This document shows positions 51,995-60,534 of a DNA stretch of 64,000 bases, piece after piece. Each line of letters begins with the position of its first letter. Position 1 is the stretch's first letter. Source of the stretch: an uncultured Paracoccaceae bacterium (GTDB taxonomy: Bacteria; Pseudomonadota; Alphaproteobacteria; Rhodobacterales; Rhodobacteraceae); NCBI GenBank assembly GCA_947498415.1, contig CANMKB010000003.1, forward strand, positions 186,001 through 250,000, written 5' to 3'. The notes beneath the pieces were generated by a model. It made no database searches. It saw nothing but the letters and a program-made list of their open reading frames with translations, and was not told the DNA's origin. The position numbers and the translations under genes were made by a program.

Positions 51995-52465
51995 GTGTCT
52001 GACGAAGTGCTTGCGATCATTCGGGTGTCGGTAGTGCGACGGTGGTTGGCTGTCGGAATGCAATCTACGCTTGGTGTCTTGCTCATTTACACAGCCCTGC
52101 GTCATCCCCCCGAGTTACAGTGGCAACTCTTCCTACTGATATTAGGGGCAGGGGCGTTGTGGCTTGCCGCAAACACGTTTTCGGCCACACAAACCTATAT
52201 TGAGCTGACCCGCCAAGGGTTACACGATACCTCGGGCGAGCTGATCGTTGCGCTCGATGAGATCAAAAAAGTCGAACGCGGCACCTTTGCGATGAAACCC
52301 TCAAGCGGCTTTACCCTGCATCTCAACGAAAAGGCCAAGACGCGGTGGCGTCCTGGCCTTTGGTGGCGCATGTCACGCCGTCTTGGTATTGGCGGGGCAA
52401 CGCCGGGATCGGATACCAAATCCATGGCTCAGATCATCGAGGCGTTGCTGGCCGAACGTACTTAG
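51995..52465 (+). CDS. Conserved hypothetical membrane protein
   Basis: 156 residues, family not recognised. A GTG start with GGGAGGGG upstream. Two hydrophobic segments lie at about 19-37 (AVGMQSTLGVLLIYTAL) and 44-61 (LFLLILGAGALWLAANTF), followed by a hydrophilic region with alternating strands (IELTRQGLHDTSGELIVALDEI), reminiscent of small PH-like membrane proteins. The stop codon overlaps that of the convergent TadE-like gene by 4 nt (52462-52465). Function unknown. Confidence 0.65.
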   Translation: MSDEVLAIIRVSVVRRWLAVGMQSTLGVLLIYTALRHPPELQWQLFLLILGAGALWLAANTFSATQTYIELTRQGLHDTSGELIVALDEIKKVERGTFAMKPSSGFTLHLNEKAKTRWRPGLWWRMSRRLGIGGATPGSDTKSMAQIIEALLAERT

Positions 52466-53067
52466 GTGCTGCTGTCAAACGGCAACTGTGGCGCGTAACG
52501 TGGACGGGTAAAGACAAAGGTGGAAATCTCCGTAGATCCCAATCCGACATCCAGCACGGGTTCATAAGTGTTGTAGGTCTCTACAAGAATAACCGCGTCC
52601 TGATCCGCCATGTTTGGAAGGCGGTCTGCAAGTGCAGGTAAGTCGCCTGCTGTCAGGGCGACAAAGTCATCCCCACGCTCTTTAGACCATTCCAATTCAT
52701 ATTCGCTTTCATCTTCGTTCCACGTGATGACAGAAATACGCATTCCTGTGCCGTCATCAACGTAGCCAGAGAACGGATCACCTGGATCAACCGGTTCGTA
52801 AGTCGAGCTGTATCCAGTCATCGCATCAAACAACGTTCTTGTGTTGGTGATGTAATCCGGCGTGATCGAGTTGGTTTCACGAGACAACATGTCGCTGATC
52901 GTAAAGGCCGCCTTATCCGCTTTGGATTTGGTGCGATAGACATCAAAGAAGATGGCCATGGCCGCAACAGCCCAGAACAAAAGTGGCATGATGATGACCG
53001 CTTCAACGGTGATGTTGCCCTTTGTGTCGTTGGCAAAGGATTTTAGTTTTTTTACTAGATAAGTCAT
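52462..53067 (-). CDS. TadE/TadG-like pilus assembly protein
   Basis: About 201 residues. The N-terminal segment KGNITVEAVIIMPLLFWAVA, then AMAIFFDVYRTKSKADKAAF, is the TadE-type transmembrane start with the conserved Glu. The C-terminal domain is periplasmic and acidic, and ends FVFTRPRYAPQLPFDSS. ATG 53067 with GAGG upstream is preferred to an earlier start at 53091. It is the third of three Tad-type genes in a row, 4 nt after the second. Confidence 0.85.
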   Translation of the reverse strand: MTYLVKKLKSFANDTKGNITVEAVIIMPLLFWAVAAMAIFFDVYRTKSKADKAAFTISDMLSRETNSITPDYITNTRTLFDAMTGYSSTYEPVDPGDPFSGYVDDGTGMRISVITWNEDESEYELEWSKERGDDFVALTAGDLPALADRLPNMADQDAVILVETYNTYEPVLDVGLGSTEISTFVFTRPRYAPQLPFDSST

Positions 53068-53071
53068 GATG

Positions 53072-53605
53072 TTACCTCGGCTCCTGTACAAAGGCGCTCA
53101 TCGCTGTCAATGAAGCGTCACCTGCAGCATCGGTCGAAAGAGATGCGCCAAAGATCGCGTTCGGGAAGATCGGGTCATATTTTGCGCAGGCGCGCAAAAC
53201 GACAAGATCATTATCCATCCCAAAGCTGTACTCAGACATCGGCAAAATCGCAGTCGATGCATCGGTACAGGCATATGTGGCCGGAAGGTCTTCCCAGTTG
53301 CGCACATCGCGCACCAGCATTTCCAAACGCAGATTGCTTTCACATTCTGGCACGACGTTGAACTGACAAATCATCGTTTTCAGATCCGCGTGGGTCGGCG
53401 CTGTACCTGTGTTCAAGCGCACGTGGCGTACGGTTTCATCCAATGCGCGTTCCAGAATACTGGCCCGAATTGTGGTGATCCCGATTTCCACAGCACCCAA
53501 CATGAATGTCAGGAACATTGGCACCATGACAACAAATTCGACTGTGATGTTTCCGTCGTCTTTCTTACGGAAAAGGCGGAGTTTTTTGAATATTGACTGC
53601 ATCAT
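53072..53605 (-). CDS. TadE-like pseudopilin/pilus assembly protein
   Basis: 177 residues. A basic N-terminus (KKLRLFRKKDDGNI) precedes the hydrophobic segment TVEFVVMVPMFLTFMLGAVE, with the conserved Glu at the start and Glu at the end, as in TadE. The rest is extracytoplasmic with paired cysteines (MICQFNVVPEC, YACTDAS). It starts within the stop codon of the vWA gene (ATGA overlap at 53602-53605) and is followed by the third gene. These minor pilins help form tight-adherence pili. Confidence 0.87.
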   Translation of the reverse strand: MMQSIFKKLRLFRKKDDGNITVEFVVMVPMFLTFMLGAVEIGITTIRASILERALDETVRHVRLNTGTAPTHADLKTMICQFNVVPECESNLRLEMLVRDVRNWEDLPATYACTDASTAILPMSEYSFGMDNDLVVLRACAKYDPIFPNAIFGASLSTDAAGDASLTAMSAFVQEPR

Positions 53606-55347
53606 TGGATCAACCTCAGCTGACGGATAGACGCTGCAATTGCTGCAAACGCATCCTGAATTTCAAGACCATCCACATCAAAGTAGTGGCTGTCAGAGCT
53701 TGCGCAGTTCTTTAGGACTGTCTGCCCGCTTGTTGGCGCTTCAAAGCCGATTGTGAAGACAATGATGCCAGCCTCTTTTGCTGCGTCACAAATAGCTTGG
53801 GTGCGAATGTTCTTAGTGCTGCCCCCGTGGTATCCGCGAATGCCATACAGCCAGTCATTGTTCGCTTCAGTGTCATTCATCCAAGGTTTATAGTGTTTGT
53901 TCACGTTGTAGCGCATTGAAGTGTACGCCCACAGATCTTGGTAGTTGAGCAACTCTGCAGTGCCCGGTTCGCTTACTGTGACCGTCTTGGTGATCTTGCG
54001 ATAGCGGCGGCAAGACCCGTTCCAACGGTAAGAGCGGCACTCATAAGACGTTTCGGTGTCTTCATATGACCCTTCACCATAGGCGTGGTCTTGCCAACTG
54101 TCATTGTGAGGCCAGTAGAACATTGGCTCTTCGGTGTTGCCGTCATTGTCTTCGTCACCGTGATCTTGGCCGATATAAACAGAATATTCTTCTTCCTGCT
54201 CATTCCACCAGATATTTGAATCGCCGCTACGGAACCCATCTCTTATGAAAAATTGATTGGTGTTTTGTCCGTCTGTCATCAAAACGATAACCTTCAAAGT
54301 TTCGTTCTCTGTATAGGCGTACGGGCGGCCACTAAAATCTGAATCCACGTGACCATCGTCGATCAGGTTTTCAATAGGAGCTTGCAGACTTTCATCTAAC
54401 AATGCAGTTCCCCATTTCATGCCAATATCAATAGAGGTGTTCCCACCGCCCCACATGCTGTCGATAAAACTCTTGAGCTCTGTCGGGTCCTTTTTGAGAA
54501 CCACGATTTCACGAGAACTATCAGATGCTTCTGGGCAAACAGGGAAAGACACGAGATTAACGGGATCGTCATCACGGCCATCATTGCTATTCCAAGGGTC
54601 AAAATGAGTCGTACGCTGTAGAGTTGACGTGTGATCGATGGATGTCGCGTCAAAATCTTCAGAACTGAAATTAACGCAGTTCGAATAGGTGTGTTCTTGG
54701 GAGATGTTAAGTTGCTCGGCCAGAATTTCGGGCGCTGCAACCTGTGTCGCGTATGGCACAATCGAGATGGAGAGTTTACCATCTTCGGTGGTGTTGGTCA
54801 GCGTATCAACAAAATCCTTCGCTGCGATTTTAAGGTTCGGCAAACGCGAGTTGCTGTTCATCGAGCCGGAAACATCGAGCACCATAGAAATTTCAACGCC
54901 GCCGATACGTTCTTCCGCGGCGCTTACCGCGCTCATATTCAGTGTATCGATGCCAGAGAGGCGCATAAACTGGGTTGCGACGGCAGTGTCAGCGTTTGCC
55001 CGGACCGTACGATATCCCAAACCTTCTTCGACAACCACATCCTGGAGGTGTTCGGTCAAATCCGTTTTGTTGAAGTAGTCTTGTACAACGCTTTCTGGAT
55101 CAAGGCTTTGATCAAGTGATGACGCTGCAAGAACCGCGCGGTCAAGCGTATCTTGAAGTTGCGTGCGACGCATCTCTGCCAACATAATGTCAACGCCGAT
55201 CCCTCCGACCGTTATAATGGTCAGAAAGATAAAAATGGCAAAGTAGGTCATTGTGCCTTCTTCGGCCTGCCTGAACTGCCGCACCCTTTCGGCTGCGTTG
55301 GCCCAGCGGCGATATTCGCTCTGGTGTCCCATGGTACTGTCCCTCAT
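53602..55347 (-). CDS. TadG-like pilus protein with von Willebrand factor A domain
   Basis: 581 residues. The N-terminal Tad/TadG segment EEGTMTYFAIFIFLTIITVG with GGIGVDIMLAEMRRTQLQDTLD is followed by a von Willebrand A domain with the metal-dependent adhesion motif VLDVSGSMNSNS (near residue 157) and the VIVLMTDGQNTNQF threonine/aspartate site. A long acidic, Trp/Tyr-rich insert lies near residues 385-455. The C-terminus has FTIGFEAPTSG, typical of these proteins. It probably makes an adhesive pilus tip or scaffold. ATG 55347 has GAGGGG upstream; ATG 55332 is also possible. First gene of the operon. Confidence 0.88.
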   Translation of the reverse strand: MRDSTMGHQSEYRRWANAAERVRQFRQAEEGTMTYFAIFIFLTIITVGGIGVDIMLAEMRRTQLQDTLDRAVLAASSLDQSLDPESVVQDYFNKTDLTEHLQDVVVEEGLGYRTVRANADTAVATQFMRLSGIDTLNMSAVSAAEERIGGVEISMVLDVSGSMNSNSRLPNLKIAAKDFVDTLTNTTEDGKLSISIVPYATQVAAPEILAEQLNISQEHTYSNCVNFSSEDFDATSIDHTSTLQRTTHFDPWNSNDGRDDDPVNLVSFPVCPEASDSSREIVVLKKDPTELKSFIDSMWGGGNTSIDIGMKWGTALLDESLQAPIENLIDDGHVDSDFSGRPYAYTENETLKVIVLMTDGQNTNQFFIRDGFRSGDSNIWWNEQEEEYSVYIGQDHGDEDNDGNTEEPMFYWPHNDSWQDHAYGEGSYEDTETSYECRSYRWNGSCRRYRKITKTVTVSEPGTAELLNYQDLWAYTSMRYNVNKHYKPWMNDTEANNDWLYGIRGYHGGSTKNIRTQAICDAAKEAGIIVFTIGFEAPTSGQTVLKNCASSDSHYFDVDGLEIQDAFAAIAASIRQLRLIQ

Positions 55348-55696
55348 TTACGCCCCTCAGAGCCCACAGATGGCAGACTCCGATACATTTACTCTCGTTC
55401 CATAAAGGCAGATGAACTTGGCTGAATTAGGGCGATTTGTCATGAAAACAGGGCATTTTCCGAGTTTTTTGGACACAATTTGATCAAAATTGAGGATGGT
55501 TCGCCCAAATTTCCAGAAACGTTTACGCGCTGGAAACAGTCATGTGTTTAAGCTGGCATGGCAAAGTTTTAGGCAATAAAAGTTTTTAAACTGATGAAAT
55601 TTTGTGCACATGACTATCGCCATTCCCTCATAAACGGGGTTAGGTGGGATAATAATAATGCGACCATGAGTCGCCCTAAGCTTGTCTGGAGGGGTA
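55348..55696. other. Divergent control region between tad genes and glutamate dehydrogenase
   Basis: 349 nt, A/T-rich, no gene. It holds a perfect 9-bp inverted repeat AGTCATGTG (55538-55546) and CACATGACT (55607-55615) 60 nt apart, a palindrome CAATTTGATCAAAATTG (55476-55492), and AGTTTTTAAACT near 55581. These are candidate operator or looping sites for one or both promoters. Confidence 0.45.
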
Positions 55697-57130
55697 ATGA
55701 TGAGCGTGAAAAATGAGCCTACTTTCCGCGAAAGTGTGGACCTGATGTTTAACAGGGCTGTGTCCTTGATGGACTTGCCACCAGGTCTGGAAGAGAAAAT
55801 TCGCGTGTGTAACGCGACCTATACGGTGCGCTTTGGTGTGCGGTTAAGAGGGCATATTCAAACTTTCACCGGTTATCGTTCTGTTCATTCCGAACATATG
55901 GAACCTGTGAAGGGCGGCATCCGTTATGCCAACTCAGTCAATCAAGACGAAGTTGAAGCGTTGGCAGCACTAATGACTTACAAATGCGCACTGGTTGAGG
56001 CGCCCTTTGGTGGTTCCAAGGGCGGTTTGTGCATTGATCCACGTGAGTATGATGAGCATGAGCTTGAGCAAATCACGCGACGCTTTGCTTATGAGTTGGC
56101 AAAGCGCGACTTGATCCACCCATCACAAAACGTTCCAGCCCCTGATATGGGCACGGGCGAGCGTGAAATGGCCTGGATTGCCGATCAATACGCGCGGATG
56201 AACACAACAGACATCAACGCCAAGGCCTGTGTTACGGGTAAGCCACTGAACGCCGGCGGGATTGCCGGTCGTGTTGAAGCGACGGGTCGCGGTGTACAAT
56301 ATGCTTTGCAGGAGTTCTTCCGCGACGCGCGTGACATTGAGCAAGCCGGGATGCAAGGCACATTGGATGGCAAGACGGTTGTTGTGCAAGGTCTGGGTAA
56401 CGTGGGCTATCACGCGGCAAAGTTCCTATCGGAAGAGGATGGGTGCAAGATTGTCGGTGTGATCGAACGTGATGGGGCCATCACCAACGATGATGGCATC
56501 AATATCGAGAACCTGCGTGAATGGATCATTAAGCACGGTGGCGTCAAAGGCTATCCAGATGGCAGCTATACCGAAAATGGTGCCGCCGTTTTGGAAACCG
56601 AGTGCGACATCCTGGTTCCTGCGGCAATGGAAGGGGTGATTAACCTTTCAAATGCTGAACGCATCAAGGCACCATTGATTATTGAGGCTGCGAATGGCCC
56701 AGTAACAGCGGGCGCTGATGAAATCCTGCGCAAGAAGGGCACGGTCATCATTCCTGACATGTATGCCAACGCTGGTGGTGTGACGGTTTCCTACTTTGAG
56801 TGGGTGAAGAACCTGTCGCATATACGTTTTGGTCGTATGCAACGTCGCCAGGAAGAGGCGCGTCACCAATTGGTGGTCGACCAGCTGGAAGAGCTGTCCA
56901 AAGCAATGGGCAACAGTTGGACGCTGACACCAGACTTTAAACAAAAGTACCTAAGAGGTGCTGGCGAGTTGGAGCTTGTGCGATCTGGTTTGGATGACAC
57001 GATGCGGATTGCATACCAATCCATGCGCGAAACATGGCACGAACGCGAAGATGTGCAGGATTTGCGCACAGCGGCTTACCTTGTTTCCATCGGAAAAGTT
57101 GCATCAAGCTACCGCGCCAAAGGTTTGTAA
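55697..57130 (+). CDS. gdhA: Glutamate dehydrogenase (Glu/Leu/Phe/Val dehydrogenase family)
   Basis: 477 residues. It converts glutamate to 2-oxoglutarate and ammonia or the reverse. Family motifs are GGIRYANSVNQDEVEALAAL, ALVEAPFGGSKGGLCIDP (catalytic Lys), PAPDMGTGEREMAW, the dinucleotide-binding VVVQGLGNVGYHAAKFL and IVEAANGPVTAGADEIL-type segment. Two adjacent ATGs exist (55697, 55700), preceded by TGGAGGGG. The catabolic NAD-type is likely given the length and proximity of proline-degrading genes, but cofactor use is not certain. A terminator follows. Confidence 0.94.
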   Translation: MMSVKNEPTFRESVDLMFNRAVSLMDLPPGLEEKIRVCNATYTVRFGVRLRGHIQTFTGYRSVHSEHMEPVKGGIRYANSVNQDEVEALAALMTYKCALVEAPFGGSKGGLCIDPREYDEHELEQITRRFAYELAKRDLIHPSQNVPAPDMGTGEREMAWIADQYARMNTTDINAKACVTGKPLNAGGIAGRVEATGRGVQYALQEFFRDARDIEQAGMQGTLDGKTVVVQGLGNVGYHAAKFLSEEDGCKIVGVIERDGAITNDDGINIENLREWIIKHGGVKGYPDGSYTENGAAVLETECDILVPAAMEGVINLSNAERIKAPLIIEAANGPVTAGADEILRKKGTVIIPDMYANAGGVTVSYFEWVKNLSHIRFGRMQRRQEEARHQLVVDQLEELSKAMGNSWTLTPDFKQKYLRGAGELELVRSGLDDTMRIAYQSMRETWHEREDVQDLRTAAYLVSIGKVASSYRAKGL

Positions 57131-57150
57131 ACCCAAAGTAAACGAATGTG

Positions 57151-57179
57151 AAACGGCGCGCCTTGGCGGGCCGTTTTTT
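57151..57179 (+). terminator. Intrinsic terminator of the glutamate dehydrogenase gene
   Basis: Outer stem AAACGGC/GCCGTTT with an inner CGCC TT GGCG pairing, followed by a T run. Confidence 0.87.
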
Positions 57180-57257
57180 GTGGCTTTTTGCGATTTGACT
57201 TGGCTAAAGTGATCTCATTTATAGAACACGACATTTTAGATTTAAGGCATCTCAATT

Positions 57258-57989
57258 ATGAAATTTCCGAAAAGCGTGATGGCGCTCAGCGCTGGGCTGG
57301 TCCTACTCACCTCGACGGCAACCACGGCAGAAACCGTGCTGTCGGCGAAGGCGCGCGATGCGCTGTTGCATGTTGTTGCTCATGAAGTCGGACATGCGGT
57401 CATGCGTGAGTTTGATTTACCAATACTAGGTCCCGAAGAAGACCTTGCCGATGATTTCGCAACTCTTTGGATCTGGACGCATTTCCCAGAGCGTGCCGAA
57501 GCGATCATCGAAGCGCGTGCGATGCAGCATATGGCCGATGGCGATCAGCCCGAGATGTACAGCGAATATCGGAACGCAGATCAACGCGCTGGACGTGCGC
57601 TGTGCATTCTGTATGCGCAAGATCCTAAAAAGTTTGCAGACATGGCGGACCGCAATGGATTGGAAGGGGAGGAGGCCGACAATTGCCGCGATTTTGGGCC
57701 AGAAGTCGGGCGCAGTTGGCGTCGGGTCATGTCAAAGTACTATATGCCGTCGAATGCACGCGTGACCGAAGTCGGCTTTGCCGTGGATGACACAGCATAT
57801 GCGCAAGCGCTCGCCCGGGACCAAGAGTTTCACGAAATGTCTTATCAACTGCTGGCGTCCATCGATTGGCATTCCCGCATTATGTTGAAAATTGCGGAAT
57901 GCGACGGTGGGGCCTATTGGTCTCGCAATGGGCGCAGGATTACGATTTGCGATGCCTATGTGCAGCGGTTTAACGAACAGCTTCGTTAG
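57258..57989 (+). CDS. DUF4344-type putative metallopeptidase
   Basis: 243 residues. A signal peptide (KSVMALSAGLVLLTSTATTAE) precedes a gluzincin-like zinc motif HVVAHEVGHAVMREF (HExxH). The LADDFATLWIW segment after it provides the third ligand, as in DUF4344. Paired cysteines are in CRDFGPEVG and KIAECDGG. A secreted or periplasmic zinc peptidase is likely; the substrate is not known. It lies between glutamate dehydrogenase and a small periplasmic protein gene on the same strand. Confidence 0.82.
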   Translation: MKFPKSVMALSAGLVLLTSTATTAETVLSAKARDALLHVVAHEVGHAVMREFDLPILGPEEDLADDFATLWIWTHFPERAEAIIEARAMQHMADGDQPEMYSEYRNADQRAGRALCILYAQDPKKFADMADRNGLEGEEADNCRDFGPEVGRSWRRVMSKYYMPSNARVTEVGFAVDDTAYAQALARDQEFHEMSYQLLASIDWHSRIMLKIAECDGGAYWSRNGRRITICDAYVQRFNEQLR

Positions 57990-58089
57990 GGTAACAAGAG
58001 TGGGATTGGACGCCGATCCAAAGGCAACGCCCCTTGCGGTTCTCTTCAAACAAAGGCATCAAAGAGGGGCCTAATCACCGGAGTCGCCC

Positions 58090-58395
58090 ATGCGTTCGCT
58101 TTTGACCATTGCTTTGATCTGTTCTGCGCCTTTTGCATGGGCCGAAGACGCGACCGACGCGGATGATCCTAAGGTGGTTTCGTGCCAGGCGCAGGCCAGC
58201 ATTGTGACACAGGCGGCCTCTTTGCGATCCGAAGGTAAGCGAGAACGCAAAGTGAAACGCCTTGTGACAGAAGAAATGGATGAGGCGATGAAGCCCGCGG
58301 TGCCGCTATTGGTGGGCTGGGTGTATACACTGCCAAAAGGTGACCTCGATAAAGATCCGGGGCCCGCATATTACGAAGCCTGCCTGACGCAGTGA
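58090..58395 (+). CDS. Small hypothetical periplasmic protein
   Basis: 101 residues, family not recognised. A signal peptide (RSLLTIALICSAPFAWA) is followed by about 80 residues with two cysteines (VSCQAQASI and YEACLTQ at the end), possibly disulfide-linked, and a central Lys/Arg/Glu-rich helical stretch. It is separated by 100 nt from the metallopeptidase and 52 nt from dnaG. Function unknown; the gene is supported by the good signal peptide and position. Confidence 0.6.
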   Translation: MRSLLTIALICSAPFAWAEDATDADDPKVVSCQAQASIVTQAASLRSEGKRERKVKRLVTEEMDEAMKPAVPLLVGWVYTLPKGDLDKDPGPAYYEACLTQ

Positions 58396-58447
58396 GCGTC
58401 TCTTTCTTCGACTCGACATTTCAGCCCTCACATTTCTATAGTAGCTC

Positions 58448-60409
58448 ATGAGCCTGACTCCCGCTTTCATGGATGAACTGCGCAACCGCACCAGCTTGGT
58501 TCAAGTGGTGGGGCGTAAGGTTATGTGGGACAACAGAAAATCCAATCCTGGCAAAGGTGACATGTGGGCGCCATGCCCGTTTCACCACGAAAAATCTGCG
58601 TCATTCCATGTGGATGACCAAAAGGGGTTTTATTACTGCTTTGGCTGTCAGGCCAAAGGCGATGCGATTAACTTTGTGCAGGAAAGTGAAAACGTCTCCT
58701 TTATCGAAGCTGTTAAAATCCTAGCTGACGAAGCCGGGATGCAACTGCCAGATCGTGATCCACGGGCGCAGGCCAAGTCGGACAAGCGCACTGAACTCAC
58801 AGATATCATGGAACAAGCTATCCAGTTTTTCCGCATGTCGTTGAAAACAGGAGCCGCCGCCGAAGCTCGGGCCTATCTGGATCGTCGCGGCATGTCGCAG
58901 CAGACCCAGGATCAATTTGGCATTGGTTATGCTCCAGAGGGCAACGCGCTGTTTAAGCATCTTACCGGCAAGGGGATTGATCCTCAGCTTGTGATTGATG
59001 CGGGGCTTGCGGCACGCCCAGATGATGGTCGTGCCCCATATGATCGCTTCCGTGGGCGTATCATTTTCCCGATCCGTGATGGGCGCGGGCGCAGCATTTC
59101 TTTGGGCGGGCGTGCGCTTGATCCGAATGCGCCGGCGAAATATCTCAACGGCCCTCAGACCGAATTGTTTGATAAGGGGCGTAATCTTTACAATATGCAG
59201 GGCGCTCGGGCTGCGGCAGGGAAGGGGCATCCGCTTATTGTGGCCGAGGGTTACATGGATGTGATCGCCCTGGTTGAGGCCGGGTTTGGTGCGGCCGTGG
59301 CACCCTTGGGTACTGCGATCACCGAAAGCCAGTTGCAGCTGCTGTGGCGCATCTCTCCAGAGCCGATCATTGCGCTGGATGGAGACAAAGCGGGTATTCG
59401 TGCGGCGATGCGCTTAATTGATTTGGCATTGCCGATGTTAGAGGCGGGCAACAGCCTGCGCTTTGCCATTATGCCAGAGGGGCAAGACCCTGATGATTTG
59501 ATCAAGGCCAAGGGGCCATCTGCTGTTCAAGCTGTACTCGAGCAGGCCAAACCGATGGTTGATCTGCTGTGGCAGCGTGAAATTGATGGCAAAGTCTTTG
59601 ACAGCCCCGAACGCAAAGCTGCGCTTGATAAAACGCTGCGGGCCAAGATTAAGCTGATTAAAGACCCCAGCATTCGTGCGCATTATGGCGAAGCCATCAA
59701 AGAGCTGCGCTGGCAATTGTTCCGCACAGGTCGCAAACCTGCGGCCGGGGGCGCTGGGCGCAAAGGGAGCTGGAAACCTGGTAGACCATGGAATGCTCCG
59801 GTGGGCGCACAGGCCAGCACCAAGGCCTCTTTGCTGGTGTCTGCGGACGCGGCTCGCCAGCGTCACTTGCGTGAAGCCGTGATCTTCGCCAGCATCGTAT
59901 CCACACCTGCCGTTCTGGATGAATTTGAAACAGAGCTAGAGCGTTTGCCTTGTCAGGATCAGGATCACGGCTTTCTGCGTGATTTGTTGCTTAGGCAAGC
60001 GCATCGCGGCGTAAATGATCTGAAATCCGTCATCGAAGACGCAATGGCCCCCGAAGCCCTTGATATTCTCATGGGGCACCCTCATGTGCGTCTTGCACCC
60101 CCTGTGCGTTATCCGGGTGACTTGGAACGCGCACGGCAAACGATTTCCGAAGAGTTGATGAAACTCTTTAGCGATCTAGGTCATGGGGCAGAGGTCGCCG
60201 AAGCCATCGAGGTTATTGGCGACATCGAAGATGAAACTGTCACCTGGCGATTGGGGCAGGCTGCGGCCGCGCGAGATAAGGCGCAACGCAGTTTGCAGGA
60301 AGAATCAGGTGAGTATGAAACCGGGGAAAATGGGGCGCCAATTGATAAAGATGAACGCGCTGCATTAGATGCTTTGATGCAAGGAATCAGCTTTAGCAAA
60401 AAGCGTTAA
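58448..60409 (+). CDS. dnaG: DNA primase
   Basis: 653 residues. It makes RNA primers for DNA replication. The CHC2 zinc-binding domain is near residue 40 (CPFHHEKSASFH, then YYCFGCQAKGDA), the TOPRIM domain has IVAEGYMDVIAL (near 265) and ALDGDKAGIRAA (near 310), and the C-terminal DnaB-interacting region is divergent, as is common. The gene is upstream of rpoD in the classical macromolecular-synthesis order, with 125 nt between; rpsU is not present. Confidence 0.97.
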   Translation: MSLTPAFMDELRNRTSLVQVVGRKVMWDNRKSNPGKGDMWAPCPFHHEKSASFHVDDQKGFYYCFGCQAKGDAINFVQESENVSFIEAVKILADEAGMQLPDRDPRAQAKSDKRTELTDIMEQAIQFFRMSLKTGAAAEARAYLDRRGMSQQTQDQFGIGYAPEGNALFKHLTGKGIDPQLVIDAGLAARPDDGRAPYDRFRGRIIFPIRDGRGRSISLGGRALDPNAPAKYLNGPQTELFDKGRNLYNMQGARAAAGKGHPLIVAEGYMDVIALVEAGFGAAVAPLGTAITESQLQLLWRISPEPIIALDGDKAGIRAAMRLIDLALPMLEAGNSLRFAIMPEGQDPDDLIKAKGPSAVQAVLEQAKPMVDLLWQREIDGKVFDSPERKAALDKTLRAKIKLIKDPSIRAHYGEAIKELRWQLFRTGRKPAAGGAGRKGSWKPGRPWNAPVGAQASTKASLLVSADAARQRHLREAVIFASIVSTPAVLDEFETELERLPCQDQDHGFLRDLLLRQAHRGVNDLKSVIEDAMAPEALDILMGHPHVRLAPPVRYPGDLERARQTISEELMKLFSDLGHGAEVAEAIEVIGDIEDETVTWRLGQAAAARDKAQRSLQEESGEYETGENGAPIDKDERAALDALMQGISFSKKR

Positions 60410-60534
60410 AGGGTTTTTGCGCTTTATGGTGCAGAATTCCTAAAGAAATCCGGGTAAACGGGTTGCGAATCACCCGCTCGCCCTATTGATTCGGAGTAAC
60501 GAATCACCGAGCCCTACTTTTGCAGGAGCAGCGA

